64,000 nucleotides of DNA from Gymnothorax reevesii (GCA_029721435.1 CM056580.1:71635367-71699366), one strand, 5' to 3'; positions 22,665 to 35,100 are shown, counted from the first letter of the stretch. Notes: a model not told the origin generated them from the letters alone. Translations and numbers: made by a program.

Positions 22665-24659
22665 ATAATTTTTGCCTTTTTTCAGGCCATTGATCTCAAG
22701 CAACCCATTCATACCATTGTTTAAAATAAATGCAAAACCTAATGTTTGTTGAACATAACTGGGTGAAATTCAATGCATTTTCCATTAAAAAGGGCGTGGG
22801 GGCACTGCTGTACTTCAGAAAAGGGGTAGATGACTTTAGCATCAATTATTTCTGTTAGGGTACCCCAATGGCTAATTTGGCCTGGTTTATTTCTGAATAG
22901 ACTGTATTTTCGAAAAGGCCCTCAGGCTTCACCTCCCAATTTTGACAATGGGTTTTGTTGAAAAATGGCGAAATCAGCCATTTTCTGTAAAGGCGCTGAA
23001 CTTGTGGCAAACTGTTCATCTGTCTCTTCTGTACTAACCTGATAAAAATCATTAGAAAATAATAAAAACTAGAAAGGTCTCTCACTAGAAAGGTCGGTGG
23101 ATGTGACTGGGGATGTTCGTGAAGAGCCATAACTTATTTTCTGCGCTTGCCTGACTCACAAGACTCTAACCAACTCCATTATACACACTGTAGTAGCAGC
23201 GTATGTCTAGTTGCATCGTTGCTTGGAAGTGCATCCGTATTAGCCCTTGTAATCACTTTCATATGCAGCCAGATAGCTCCCAGAGAAATCGATGGTTGCA
23301 CCTGGGTTGGATTTTCCGGAAACCGTTTATTTTCATATCTTGAAGTGGCACTGTTGATAAATACACTGTTTTTACGTGCTTTTATTTTCAGTTTTTCCAT
23401 TTTGTTAATTTGTAATATTTGCCGTCACTGTTGTAGCGTTGCAAATGGGATGATTTTACGCATCGAGTGAATGATCAGTCTTCATCTTGAAGACTTATCA
23501 ACCTTATAAATGACCTGTAAAGATACGCTGTTAGGTGTGTCAGTAGACAAGTGAACATGTGGCTGCTGAAGTTCGGTCGCATACCTACTAAAAAAGATGG
23601 AAAGGATAGAAGATCAAACGATATAATTAGCAAGTAATTTATTCTCATGAGTTCAGCTTCATGCATATTTTTTTCTTGAGACGACAAAGCGCAGAAATAA
23701 TACGACCGCGCTGAATTCATATACCACGCCAACTAGTTTCTTTTGCCTGTAATGTAACATCCCGTTTTGCAGCACCAATGAGAAATTATTAAAAAATTGG
23801 CAACTTGGGTATTTTAAAGCTGAGTTACGGGGCACTGAAATGAGGCGCCAAAATCCGTGCTTCGATTCGGTCTGGTAGATGGGGATCACACAATAACCAG
23901 TGTTACATGAGTTTTTTTACCAAATGTTATACCGTATATAACATGAGGCTAGGCTAGTTTGGTGTCCCTAGCCAAGGGGTCACACCGAACGTTAGCTGTA
24001 TAGCTTACGCTCTGCTAATATCACGTTTATGTACCTTAGGACTCATATAGACATTTACACACCTTGTTCTCCTGGCTCAACTATAGAGGATGTTTGAGCT
24101 CCTGCTTCTGCTGTTATACGCGTATTTATTTTCTCACACTAAGTGACTGTGCGAACTACATTTGACATATCAAATCCATGGAGATTGAATGGGGCAGCAT
24201 TTGGACATATTTTCCACTAATAAACCCTCTCTAGTTGGTCTTTCCCGCCTCTGTTCATTGAAGATAAAAAAATAAATAAAGCAGTGTGTGGTCTCGCTTC
24301 ACTGACATTCAGTCATGTGGAATTTATATTTGTCATGAAGCAATAACATTCGCCAGTGTGACCACTGCTTGAAATTTTCTTCTCGTCACTGATAGATTTT
24401 ATTTGTCAATGATGAAAATGACGAGGGGCAGCGGGAACCCTAAATAGATGAATTGGCTGACATTTTTACTGATTCACTGGACTAATTCTTTGTGCATACA
24501 TTGTGAGACGGGACGGGAGACAGCGGAGGCAGGGAAAAGTATACATTGTAACATGTTTTTAAAATAGATGCCTCTTATTGGCTGCATTTAAAGAAGGCAG
24601 CGTAGTGATAATGACGCTGTACCAAGGCCAGCTGCTTTCCTGGATTTTGAAATCCCCTC
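22665..24659. other. Unassigned DNA
   Basis: A 107-codon plus-strand frame (23147-23470) reads as hydrophobic segments, but its complement is also open and no family fits. No transposon ends were paired. Confidence 0.45.
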
Positions 24660-24783
24660 AAGAGCTTTATCTCCGAGACCAAGATAGACCAAGGCCAGAG
24701 AGTGTTGAGAACGAGACAAGACCAAGATCATGTAAAAATGGTCCCAAGACCAAGACCGGTCTTGAGTACTACAACACTAAGAC
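24660..24783 (-). mobile_element. hAT-MITE-like fragment (CAAGACC/GGTCTTG repeats)
   Basis: The stretch is built of AGACCAAGA and GACCGGTCTTGAG blocks ending TACTACAACACTAAG. On the minus strand the end reads CTTAGTGTTGTAGTACTC, a terminus I recall from nonautonomous hAT-like fish elements. Only one end is present. It directly abuts the LTR-like copy that starts near 24790. Confidence 0.5.
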
Positions 24784-24789
24784 AGGCAG

Positions 24790-25800
24790 GAGTCAGAACA
24801 GATGAGCAAAGGTACATAAACAGTAGGCAAAAAGTCATAGTCAATGAACAAAGCCAAGGGTCATACACAGGGCATCCAAACACAGAAATCGTGCTCATAC
24901 AAAAATGGGTCAAAATCCAAAATGACAAAACAATACAAGAAGGGCAATGGCAAGAATCGAAGTCAGACAAACCAGTCGAAAGAAAACAATACTCAATGGC
25001 ATACAAGGCGCTCTGCACAAAGAAATATTGATCAACTTTGTGACAAAGTCAGAACTGCAGTGAGGACTCTTAAATAGACGGGAGGGAAGTCACATGCTAT
25101 GCAGGGAACAGGTGAGCTGTAACAGACTAATTACAATGGGAGAATCACAAGGGAAACCCTAACCAAATTGCCGAAAGCCAAGACGCAGACGGGAATCACT
25201 CAAACAGCCTATGACATTTAAAAAGCTCCGGTCAAGGAGTTCTAAGTGCACAGATAACAAGTGTAGGAAAGTAATTAAGCATGTGCGAGAGATCTCGCAG
25301 AAATGCAGGGGGAGACAGGTAAAGCTGAGCGAGAGGCGGAGACTAGAACAAGGCGATTGCTGAGAGGGAATTAGTATTAATTAGGAGTGGTGCAGCCTTA
25401 CAGATTTAACTAGAGAGCTCGTTAGTAAGTTAGTAATCTATATACATGGATTAGTTTGTGTTAGTAGACTATGATACAAAATACAAATGTAAGTTTTGTT
25501 AGTAATCAGAACGGTAAGACGAAGGAAGTAAATAAGAATCGAAGGAATATTTTAAACACCAGAAATCATTTAAATCACCCGAAGTAAGTCAGCACACAGA
25601 CTGGGAAGATGGACTGAACCAGCTGGATCACAAGACAGGGGGAGACAAGTGCAATGGAACTGAGAAATAGAACTAACTAAAAACCTGAGAATTACAATAA
25701 CCAAAAAGAATAAATAAAAGACAAAATCATGAACACTGAACTTGAACATAAACATGAACTAAACCATAGCCATGACATGATCAAAATGATGGAAAGTGAC
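24790..25800 (-). mobile_element. Diverged LTR-like copy, family B (minus strand)
   Basis: Read on the minus strand this copy follows the solo LTR 56941-58194. Shared blocks in order include TTGTCTCCCCCT, TCGGGTGATTTA, TTACTTCCTTCGTCTTAC, ACTAACTTACTAAC, CTCTCAGCAATCGCC, GTTCTAGTCTCCGCCTCT and GAACTCCTTGACCGGAGCT. Identity is clearly lower than for the family A pair. The 3' end with the polyadenylation signal is missing, replaced by the hAT-MITE-like fragment at 24660-24783. Boundaries are approximate and no target duplication was found. Open frames across it on the plus strand are accidental. Confidence 0.7.
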
Positions 25801-27365
25801 ACCGAAACGGAAGGAAGAGTTGATTTGGACCTCCAGACAAGTTTTCTCGTGGAAATTACCCATAATAGAGGGATGCTTTGTCAGAGAATGAGCAGTATAC
25901 GACATCGACAGGTCACCCATAAAATATTTACATGATTTTTTGCGTGGCAGTGTTTTTCCTTCATTTTGTACTTGAGTGGGTCAGTTGGGAAAGAAGTTTG
26001 ATTTTCATTTGAATTTCCCCTTTAGTACTTCGAATGTTAGTTAAAGCATTCTTTCACATATTGTAGGGACAATGCTACAGGCATGATCTGTATCTGCTGG
26101 TTTCAGCATCTCACGGAAGCAACATCATACTTATATTGAGTGAAATATTCAAACGTAGGATGCCATGCGTTTATAGTCACAGAATCACATCAGATAAAGT
26201 TTCAAAATCTAGTGCAACACATTGGAAATCTTTGGAAACCTTGCAATCATCCCTCAAGCTTAAAATGGGCGTAAAGTTCCAGCTGCCTTTGACCTACCCA
26301 CATATGGGATCAGCAGAGTTAAAGAAGTTCATCAAAACATTTCAAGCATGGTGTTCACTCATCTATATTTATTGCAGGTTGCTGCCTCAACCTCTTTGAT
26401 GCCCTGGCAAATGATATAATATTGTAGCAATCCAAAAACTACCTTTCAAATAACTCTTATGCATTTGTGCTTCGATTAAAATGTTACTTTTTTCCTTTTT
26501 TTATTATTATTTTAGAAGGTAAATGACAAGATTTGAGCATCAAACTTCCACAAAAAACTCAATTTTATATAATCTTAGAGCTTCATTGGTTCCCAGTCAA
26601 AGGGTCTTTGAAGAATTGATTAATTTCACGAAAAACCAAGGCTAATTTGCTTATTTGCTTTACCAATAGAGGCACATGCCAGTCCCATTTATATCCAGAG
26701 TCGCTGAACTGTCTCCCTTTTGCGTACTTACTCGTTCATTTTTTGTTTTTTTTTTCTACTCCCAAAATAAATTGCACATCATTGAAGCATTAGGCTGTAC
26801 CATTTTAGGGTTAGGGGAATTTGTTTTTGCAGGAGAAAGCGTAGTTTCATGTGCAGTAGTATCAATATTTCTGCCCTTTTTTTGTTGTGTCAGCCTGCCA
26901 TATTGAATTTTATTCCTGGCCGACATACTGTTTGAGATTTGGGGCCTGCTATAACGCTAAATTTAAAAAAACAGGCTCTTTTCTGTGTTTTTTAAGAACT
27001 GTCATAAAATTTTTATGGTAAGAGCTTTCAACACACTTTCTTACTAAACATATTTTGCAAAAATGTATATACCCATGATAGGTGTGAACTCCTTACTATC
27101 TGCTCTTGCTCATCAGCAAAATAGACAAAATTGGAAATTTTTTTATCTTGATTTTTCTATATTTTATATACATAAGTTCATGAAAATAAGTATAAGAGAC
27201 TGGACTTTGATGGAAAATCATTTAATCATGAAAAAATCACTGAATTCCATAAATTTAGCTGGTTGGAACTGATTGAACACCCGGATACTTCTCTGTGACA
27301 GGACTATTATACAACAAGAGCCACAAATGACAGACTGTTGTCATTAATCTACACATTTCAGAGGA
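25801..27365. other. Unassigned AT-rich DNA
   Basis: No recognisable gene, RNA gene or transposon boundary. Confidence 0.5.
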
Positions 27366-27660
27366 CCATACAGGGGCCTCACTTGCCAAAAAAAAAATCA
27401 GAAATGAGGATCTCTGGGCACAAGCTGGGCACGAACATAAAGATGTGCAGATCAGTGTCAGGAAATAGAGATAGATTGGGCACATGCTTTGGAAATAGCA
27501 TCACCAGACGGTCCCTCACTCGCAATTCCCAGTGGAAAACATGGCAGGGTTTACCTAGGAACAACTGGAGAAGGTTGATCGTGGCTGACATGAGGGAACA
27601 GGGATACTCTTGAAATAAGCTGGAAAAGATGGACCAAAACAGAGTCACAAGGAGGTTTTT
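27366..27660 (+). pseudogene. Non-LTR retrotransposon ORF2 C-terminal tail
   Basis: Across two frames the segment reads a KIRNEDLWA stretch, a degenerate WIGHxLR-like segment (RDRLGTCFGNSITRRSLT), NSQWKT, GLPRNNWRR, and ADMREQGYS before a stop, then KLEKMDQNRV. This matches the familiar end of endonuclease/reverse-transcriptase proteins: WIGHxLR, then W-x-P-x-GKR, GRPxxTWRR, and L-x-x-x-AQDRxxW. Frameshifts and stops make it a fossil. The reverse transcriptase core is not present. The clade cannot be fixed from this tail. Confidence 0.7.
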
Positions 27661-27765
27661 TTGATGACCTGTGGTAACTTAGGAGTAGCAGGGTAAAATG
27701 GAAATCACACGAGTGCCATAATGCATTAGACATTGATACATTTTTGTTATTTTAATACTCTTGGG

Positions 27766-28074
27766 GGTGCTGCAGTGGGGTAGTGTTGTTGCCACACAGT
27801 AAGAGGTTTGTGGGGACTAATCCGGCTTTGGACTTTTCTGTGTTGAGAAGCATATTCTCTGTGCAATTGTTTGGGTTTCCTCACGGTATTGTCATTTCCT
27901 CATGAAGTCCAAAGACATGCTGGGTTAATTAGAGACTTAAAATTGCCCATTAGCTTGTGTGTGAATAGTGTTTGAGCCCTGAGATGCATTGGCAAGCTGG
28001 CCAGGGTGAGATGGGTTAGGATCCCTTACGTTCATGTTAAGGAAGAAACAGTTTTGATAATGAATGGATGGATT
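27766..28074 (+). mobile_element. tRNA-derived SINE, diverged
   Basis: The copy follows the SINE at 43857-44179 in order: a GGTGCTGCAGTGGGGTAG head, CCACACAGTAAGAGG, TTTCTGTGTTGAG, GGGTTTCCTC, AGTCCAAAGACATGC, AATTGCCCATTAG, GTGTGTGAATAGTG, CCTGAGATGCATTGGC, CCAGGGTGAGA, and an ATGAATGGATGGAT tail. The internal box B is degenerate (GGGGACTAATCC). Mutated across its length, so an old insertion. Confidence 0.8.
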
Positions 28075-28086
28075 AGTGGTTCTGCT

Positions 28087-28345
28087 GGCCAAGTCAATCA
28101 CCACATGTAAATCCAACTGGACATATACTCTACATGCTGAAGAGAGCTCTGATGAAAAACAAACTGCCCAAATCAAGCAAGTACTGAATATAACAGCAGC
28201 ACAAGCCTGACAGAGGATCACCAGACTTCAAGCAGTCATTGCATGGAAAGGCAATTCAATCAAGTCTTAAAAATGATTACTTCATTCTACATTATGTTAA
28301 ACCAAAATTGAAAAATCTGTCATTATCTGGTGAATTATGGTGCTT
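28087..28345 (+). mobile_element. Tc1-like transposon fragment (3' part)
   Basis: The fragment begins at a GGCCAAGTCAATCACC block, which in Tc1-like elements encodes the SPDLNPIE catalytic motif. Here it reads SPHVNPTG, so the aspartate and glutamate are lost. It continues with CATGCTGAAGAGAG, ATCACCAGACTTCAAGCAG and TCATTGCATGGAAAGG, the usual 3' coding end, then stops near an ATTATGGTGC block before the terminal repeat. 5' and 3' truncated. Confidence 0.75.
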
Positions 28346-28977
28346 ACTGTGTACATACAGAATATAGACACACTCACTCAAACAAAACACACACATGCCC
28401 ACACGCACTTACTCATACACACGCATATATACAGCGTACACAAATTCATTTATGTGGAGTCCTGTCAGGCCGATTCTTCTTGTAATCATAATTGAAATCT
28501 ACTGATTGAAACGTGCCAATTTTTATAGGAGGAAATTGCCTTAACCTCTATCTTCATGGATCCTGCTGAATCATGAGAGCAGGAGCTTTCTGCATCATCT
28601 ACTTCTCATACCACTATATACCAAACCTCCAGATCTTGACATTGGAGCGATCATGACGTACCTCAATAATATTCACTGGAGGGGACATTAGCTAATCAGC
28701 AAATTGCATTGACTAGCCTTGATGAAAATGCCAAACAGTATTATAATAAGAAATGCATGGTTATAAGTTGAGTAAAATTATTCATTTTCAATCGCAGAAC
28801 TATAATTGATCCACCCAACCTTGACTCTGATCCAGTAAGTTGACTGATCCAGTCAGTTGATTATGAGTACATCTTCAATAATTCCTGGGGGAGCTTGACT
28901 GAAAAGTCATCGCTGAAGGCACTGTATGAAATACTTATGCTAATCCTAATAAGTTTTAAAAAAGAAAAGCCTATAGC
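28346..28977. other. Unassigned DNA with a CA-rich tract
   Basis: A CA-rich low-complexity stretch lies at about 28370-28436. The remainder shows no gene or transposon landmark. Confidence 0.5.
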
Positions 28978-29120
28978 CTGATCTCCATAATGTTTGGGAC
29001 AAATGCATTTTTTCTTTTTATTCAACTCCATACTCCACAATGTTTCTCAATCAAATTCTCATGTTGTTTAACTGCAGATTACACAGACAAAAATTAAAAC
29101 ATCTGGTTAATTTAGACTAG
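28978..29120 (+). mobile_element. Tc1-like terminal repeat fragment
   Basis: The fragment opens with GATCTCCATAATGTTTGGGA, the inverted-repeat terminus of a common Tc1-like family, continues through TCCATACTCCACAATGTTT and ACTGCAGATTACACAG, then stops. It may be of the same family as 28087-28345, but I cannot join them. Confidence 0.65.
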
Positions 29121-31860
29121 AACACTCTGTGTTGGTGCTGGTTCATTTTGCAGGCTACGGCAGCAACTGAAGCAAGAAAATACGTAAACTTTATTGACAA
29201 AATACTCTCCAAACAAATGACAAACCCAACACAAACAGGAAATTAAGAACATTTAACAACACATAGGCTAATTATCCATGGAAGAAGCAAAAATTCTCAA
29301 AAAAAAAAGAAAAAAACCAAACTGAAGCAAGTCAACTGTTTCTGAACCCTGACAATTGGGAGAAAAGGCTGTTGCCTGTTTGTAGTTGCACCTAAAGCAA
29401 TTCTTACCTTTCTGGCATTTTTAAACTTTTCTTTTGTTACCTTAAAATGCTCCTAATAAGCGTAAGGCACACTAAAATATAAAAGAAATCCACCAGGTGT
29501 TGAAACTCTTCAATATTCAATTCTCATGTATTTCTGATAAAAGTCTGACCAATCATTTTTTTCGGTCCGAATAAAAAAGAGAAAACACAAATATTTAAGA
29601 AATTTGTCAAAAACCTGTTTAAAACTGAAATTTTTTTTATTTCTTTGGCAAATAGCGAACGGAAATCACTAAATAGTTTTTATTTACACATAAAAACAAC
29701 AACAAAAAAAAGAACTATATTTTGCATGGCCTTTTTCCATGGTGAATATTTCTGATTATTGGAGGCCGTTTGTTAAAGACCACATCAGGTATGATTTGTG
29801 AAAAACAAAAGGAGCAAGTTTGTCTGCGTGCCCCATGGCGGCAGTTACTTTTATTGAACTTAAAATTATCATGATAAATGTATCGCCCAGCCCCAGAAGA
29901 AAGTTCACATGTATAGAGAAATAGCCTTCATTAAAAGCTGTCAATGCTTGAACCAAATTTTTACAATTAACAAGAGGCTCCTCAGAGCCTGTACTCGGGC
30001 CGGGTCTAGGCCTGGGCCAATGGCAAAACCCTGCTTGCTTGTGAGCAGGACAATCGCAACCCCGAAAAAAAAAGAAGAACAGAGCCGAAACTTAGACTCG
30101 TGGCCAACCGGCCCGAGTAATCACAATTTTGCAATATTGCACGACTTAAACATGTCTTTGTCCCAGAGGTTATGTTGCTCACAATTTGCAATAGATATGG
30201 AATTGAATTTGAGGGACTTCAGAGAACATAACAGCACTGAGCACTGATCTACTTGTATAGCTGACTTGTCAAAATAGGAATTTAAACGCTACAGTCTACT
30301 GTGCAACTACTCAGCCACTGATTTCAAGTAAAAGCTTAAGAATGTTGAAGGTTAAAAGCAAAAGCTATTGTGCTGGAAATGTTTCGCATTAATGGCAGTC
30401 ATTTTTGGAACTGCTTACTCGGACACACAAACATATAATGACAGGGAGAGAGAGACATACACAAGCTTAAGATATCCAACATGTCTGCAATCAGCTACTT
30501 TTCAAGCATGAAAATAGACAACTGTTGAAGCATTCAACTAAGAAGTATCCAACCCGTTTAGTTTTTTCATCATCTTTTGCACATCATTCTTTGCGCTACA
30601 CTGATAAGTTCAGAGTTCAATTAAAGCCCGGAATCCTAACGCTTATTCTGCAGTTTTATTCAGCAACCACCATTTCCAGACCAGGCTACATTAATTAAAT
30701 TCTCAAAGCCTTTATCTTTCTCTCCCTTGCTTTTTCCTTCAACTCGCCTTGACGATGCAGCCACACATTTTTTCTGTCTCATCCTTCATGGCTGGGCTCC
30801 AATCTCTACTCAATAGTCGGTAAGTATTTTGCTGCTCAAAATGTTTAAAAAGATTAAATGGTTCACTGTGAAATCTCAAAGGGACACCTTGGATTGAACT
30901 TGCTTTGCAATAACGGAGCAATTAGCTGGGGCTGTTGCATGCTTATGTTTTAAATTATCATTTTATAAGCACTCACAATGTGGCTTACCCATATATGTGT
31001 GCGATCAACTGTATATTAGGTAATTTTGTACAGGAGTCACATTGGTAATGCAGTATAACGTCGCAAAATCCATTCAATATTGCTTCATGTCAGCAGTAAC
31101 TAAGTCTGAATTCTCCACAAAATCATGCCTGTTTTTGAATTTTCGATCAACATACACCTGTCACCCTTCTAAACAGAGGGAATTGGAATGCAACACTGGT
31201 AATGACCTTCAAGCAGAAAGGAGATCACCAAATTTGTCACTTAGTGATTGCTTGAATCATTGTACTCAAAATCATCTTTTTTGCAACTGGCTTATATTTG
31301 GTGTCAGGTCTGTTTGATGAAAATGGATGCAGCCCTCAATAGGCAAATTTATATTCATTCAGACAGTTGTAAGACATTTTTACCATCTGCAGGCGCTCAA
31401 AGAGAAATTCTGCTTTGAATTCTGTGGAGGTGGATGGTTTACAAGAAACGCGGGATCAATATGAGGCACCACAATCCCCGAGAATGACCTAACCGAAACA
31501 GATGGTTTGTAAATCTTCCTCATTGAAATATGAATCATCTACTTAGGGAAATATAAATCTTTTGCAAGAGCACAGCGCATGACAAAAATCATCAAGCTTC
31601 ATGGAAATCAGCAGGCTACCACCCTTCCAAACATCAGCTATGCATAGTGTGATCACAGCTACTTTATTTAATAATATCACTATATCTTGGAATAAAAATG
31701 GAGAAAAACGATCATTAAATTAGCATTTGTAGCCCAATGGAGAACCAACAATAACTTGTTGCCTATCTATAATACAAATACATAAATTGTTTTTGTCATT
31801 AGAGAGATTATGTGAGTGTTTCCGATAATGGGTGCTCATGCAAGTTAATTTCTTGTTTAA
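29121..31860. other. Unassigned DNA
   Basis: No gene was recognised in this 2.7 kb. A GC-richer patch at 29980-30110 has GGGCC and GGCCTGGGCC runs and a short A-tract. A 112-codon frame there (29909-30247) has no motif. No paired transposon ends. Confidence 0.45.
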
Positions 31861-32191
31861 CCCTAGAACACGATTGCTAAAATTAGTAACACCATCACTA
31901 ACACCGGGTGATTTTTCCAGATATGGTAAAATACCCAATAAAAAGTACTTGTCATCAAAATATGACAATACATGACAAATTAGAGAAGTGTTCTTTTATT
32001 TTCAACTGTGCCATGTCAAACAAAATGAAAAAAATTACCCTGAGGTAAACAAAACACCCATGCCTTCAAAGATGTCAAAGACAATGCTGAAGCTACCCAG
32101 GGACCCATAACACTCAGACAAACGCAACATGATGAAAATTACTTAAACACGTTTGCTCGGGTGAAAATCACCCGGCGATAGTGTTCTAGGG
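31861..32191. mobile_element. piggyBac-type MITE
   Basis: The 331-base unit begins CCCTAGAACACGATTGC and ends GCGATAGTGTTCTAGGG. TTAA sits immediately outside each end (31857-31860 and 32192-32195). TTAA duplication plus a CCCTAGAA terminus is the signature of piggyBac elements. A second inverted pair, CGGGTGATTTT (left) and AAAATCACCCG (right), lies just inside the ends. No transposase coding, so it is nonautonomous. Confidence 0.92.
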
Positions 32192-32195
32192 TTAA

Positions 32196-34062
32196 ATGGA
32201 TTCTTTTACAATAAATAGGACTGTAAATCCAAAACTAAAAAAACTGTCAATCTTTGCAAGGCTAATGTTAAATCGTGTATTTCAAATTCATTCACAGATT
32301 ATTTAGCTTTATTGGAATAATGATGTTTATTTGTTTTAGAGACAGAAATTGTACACCTGCAAAATAAAACATCCCAATTAGCTCACAATATTCAACAATG
32401 AATATCGTCCCCCAAGGTGGTATGAAACACAAATTTGGCTCTTTCGGCTGAACCCCTGAAATTATCTTTGTGCCGTCAAGATAGCTGATTACAAGCGGGA
32501 CAAATGAGGTTTATGGCAGGGTGCTTCGAAAACTGGATTTGCTTTTTTCGCAATTTCAACTAAATAATCTTCCAGTGAGCTCAGGGGTCTGTTGGAATAC
32601 TTCTCGAAGTTGAAGGTGTCTGAGTTTGAAACTGCTGAGCGCGTGGGAATTTGACCAAATTGATTTGGCAAATATAAAAAATTTTCTGTATAATTTCATG
32701 AATATTCCCTTTCTTGCAGTGTTTCATTTATCTTCGGTGATTGTTCTGGGACGTGTTGCATTGCATGGCAAAAATTAAAAAGGACTTTATCCACCAGATA
32801 CAGACAGCAACCAATTAATGGGAAAATCAACATAAACAGTCTTTGTAAGGTGCTGGGCTTCCACAAGCTGCAAAATCATCTTCAAAAAGCTCTGGCATGA
32901 AGTTCACAAGTATACTTATAAAACCATTCTCGAAGCTCCTTGGGCCCGGTAGGGATTGAGCCACTATCATCTTGACAGAGACCACTCCCATCATGGCAGA
33001 AATTCTTGATTTTGTTAAGATTATCACACAAACAACAGTGATTTGTAGCGGCTCATTTGCTGTAACCTTTGTCATGAATATGAACGGAATCATTTGCATC
33101 TGTTTTGTTTGTCCACTCATCTCTTCAGGTTTTCCCTTTAATTTGTCATCCGTTCATATGTAAGCACAGCCAAAGATCACTAAATAAATAGGAATCTTCC
33201 TATTTGAGAAAAATATGAAAAGTTAGCACCCTTGGACTGCATGGCTTCAATAACATCAAAATCATCACGTGACATTTTAAACTAGCCCAATTGTGCTGAC
33301 CTTTTTCTTATTTTCCTCATTGTAATATTCTAATCTAAGGGTAGCATCTAGGTATAAATTTTTTGATTCTGCATGCTTTTCGAAGATATTAAATCTTCCA
33401 AACAGGCAATATAATACATTTACAGATGTTAATGGCTACCATTGAGTATAGGCAATAAGAAATATGACTGCAGACATGCAAATGATTATACATTTCAAAT
33501 AATTGCATTAAATAGTTTAATTAAAGCTACTTGTCAAGCAAAAAAAAACACCGCATTTCTCAACAAGATAAAATGTCATGACACAGTCACTTGTAGCCTG
33601 TGCCTTCTTTGGCTTGTTTGGCTAACGGGCTGTTGTATGTGATGCCCAGGGATGGAAGATCTATGTCAACTGGCAAGGCAGCATCTCATTGGTTACCAGT
33701 GCAGGTCAATCAGATACCAGTGTTTTCCTCCAGATGCTGACATTTTTTTTTTTTTTAAACCTGTGAGTCAGGGAATTCCTGTGGAATTCTTGCCGGGTGG
33801 GAGTCAATTTCACAATTCATCACTTGATCGGTACGGGACAGGATAAAAAGTCAGCGGGGACATACGGGACCAGGAATCAAAATAGCTATTGGCTAGATTG
33901 GTTTTTATAAATAATGAAGTTATGAATGAACATCTTTCTTCTTAAACAAAATGTTTGTCATTCTGTTGTGTTTATTGTTTTCTAATTCTATTGCCAACAA
34001 TGCAGTGAGAGTTGGATTCAGGGTAGATAGGATGGCAATGCTGAAGGACAATTATCCACGTG
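32196..34062. other. Unassigned DNA
   Basis: Two minus-strand frames (32489-32671, 60 codons, and 32827-33120, 97 codons) look more protein-like than most in the window, but I cannot assign them. Near 33760-33880 a GGTACGGGACAGGATAAAA stretch resembles the edge of a degraded hAT element. Confidence 0.4.
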
Positions 34063-34689
34063 TCGGACTAGTGTCCCGATACCAAAAGTTTTGTTTCGAT
34101 ACCGGTACCAAAATTAATTTCGATACTTTTGATACTACTCGATACTTTTCAAAATAAAGATGAAATACAAAATATGTAATTATTTTTCTTTATTTTAACA
34201 CAAACTCTTATAAAACTGCTGAATTGAATTGAATTTATATGGATAATAGACGTTCCAGCGCAAAAATGCTTTCTGTGGACACGGGCCCTACCACAGCCTG
34301 TGTTACTCAGACAGTCTGAGTTACAGCTGTGTTTCTGCACTAGAATGTAGGCTAACGTTGTTTATTTGACTTTTCTAAAGGCTATTTTTATGAGCATAAC
34401 TGGGGACTGAATTAGTCAACTAATCATCTGTCGGTCTTTAAACTCTTTGAACTGGTTTGGATGCCTGTCTAAAATGTTTCGCCATGTTGGAAGTGTTGCC
34501 ATCCTTGGTGAGACAGGGTTTGAAACATCTCTTGCAGAGAGGAGTCTCTGTTGTTGGATTTCCCCTTTTCGTTGCCCTTGAAGCCAAAATACTTCCATAT
34601 GGCACTACGGGTGCCCTCCTTGTCCACGAGTTGTGGGGTTTCTGTTGCTGCTGCAGCAGCCATTCTCTCTCTAATACCACCAGCCTGCT
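34063..34689 (-). mobile_element. hAT transposon remnant with BED finger
   Basis: The left edge has AGTGTCCCGATACCAAAAG and CGATACCGGTACC blocks, typical of a hAT terminus. The right part encodes a BED zinc finger on the minus strand. Only about 350 bases separate them, so most of the transposase gene is deleted. The right side stops where LTR sequence of the Gmr1-like element begins (about 34690), so the 5' end is missing too. Confidence 0.65.
34440..34655 (-). pseudogene. BED-type zinc finger of a hAT transposase (ZBED-like)
   Basis: On the minus strand, after an alanine-rich head (MAAAAATE), the frame reads TRSAIWKYFGF, the aromatic start of a BED finger. A frameshift follows. The next frame supplies CKRCFKPCLTKDGNTSNMAKHF, with the C-x2-C pair, the GNTSN signature, and the start of the histidine helix. 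BED fingers bind DNA at the ends of hAT elements. The catalytic domain is absent and the frameshift breaks the finger. Confidence 0.75.
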
Positions 34690-35079
34690 CCGGGAATATC
34701 CCAGAGAAAAAATAAAGTCTAAAATGTGGGAGGGGGCTGCAAAAGAGTATATAAGGAGAGAAATTGAGAGAGTAAAGTAGTAGGAGAAATTGCAAGGAGA
34801 AGGATACATTTGACCACACCTGTCACTCTTTTTCAAGACCTGTGAAGCTTTTCGTGGATTTTTGCCTGTGTTGGAGCATTTTCCTCACCCGGAACATCAC
34901 CAAGCAACCCCATCTCGAGGGACTGTAAATATTTTTTTTCTTGTATATAATCAATCTTGGTCAGTAGTATAAATTGTAGGTTAGTGTTGGTCTTTGTTTA
35001 ATTAAATCTGTTTGAGTTTTAAAATTTTGTCTGTCATCACTTTCTGGCATAAATGTCATAACAAATTGGGGCCATAACA
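34690..35079 (+). repeat. 5' LTR of the Gmr1-like element, left-truncated
   Basis: Homologous to the solo LTR 53207-53679 from its GGGAATATCCC-like region to the CCATAACA end. About 100 bases of the LTR head are missing, replaced by hAT sequence. It keeps a segment (about 34757-34860) that is deleted from the 3' LTR. Confidence 0.88.
34748..34756 (+). promoter_or_regulatory. LTR TATA box
   Basis: TATATAAGG follows GGCTGCAAAAGAG. The same position reads CATATAAGG in the 3' LTR and TATATAAGG in the solo LTR at 53207-53679, so a TATA element is conserved in this family. It is the likely core promoter for the retroelement transcript. Confidence 0.6.
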
Positions 35080-35082
35080 AAT

Positions 35083-35100
35083 TGAAGGCTCATCCGGGAT
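35083..35100 (+). other. Primer-binding site, tRNA-Pro-like
   Basis: TGAAGGCTCATCCGGGAT begins three bases after the 5' LTR. It matches the well-known proline-tRNA primer site sequence at 15 of 18 positions by eye. It would prime minus-strand DNA synthesis. Confidence 0.7.

Noticed and set aside
24702..25077. Overlapping plus-strand frames of 77-109 codons
   Set aside because: They fall in the antisense strand of the diverged family B LTR and the adjoining hAT-like fragment.
28370..28436. CA-rich tract considered as a regulatory repeat
   Set aside because: Imperfect low-complexity sequence without any linked gene.
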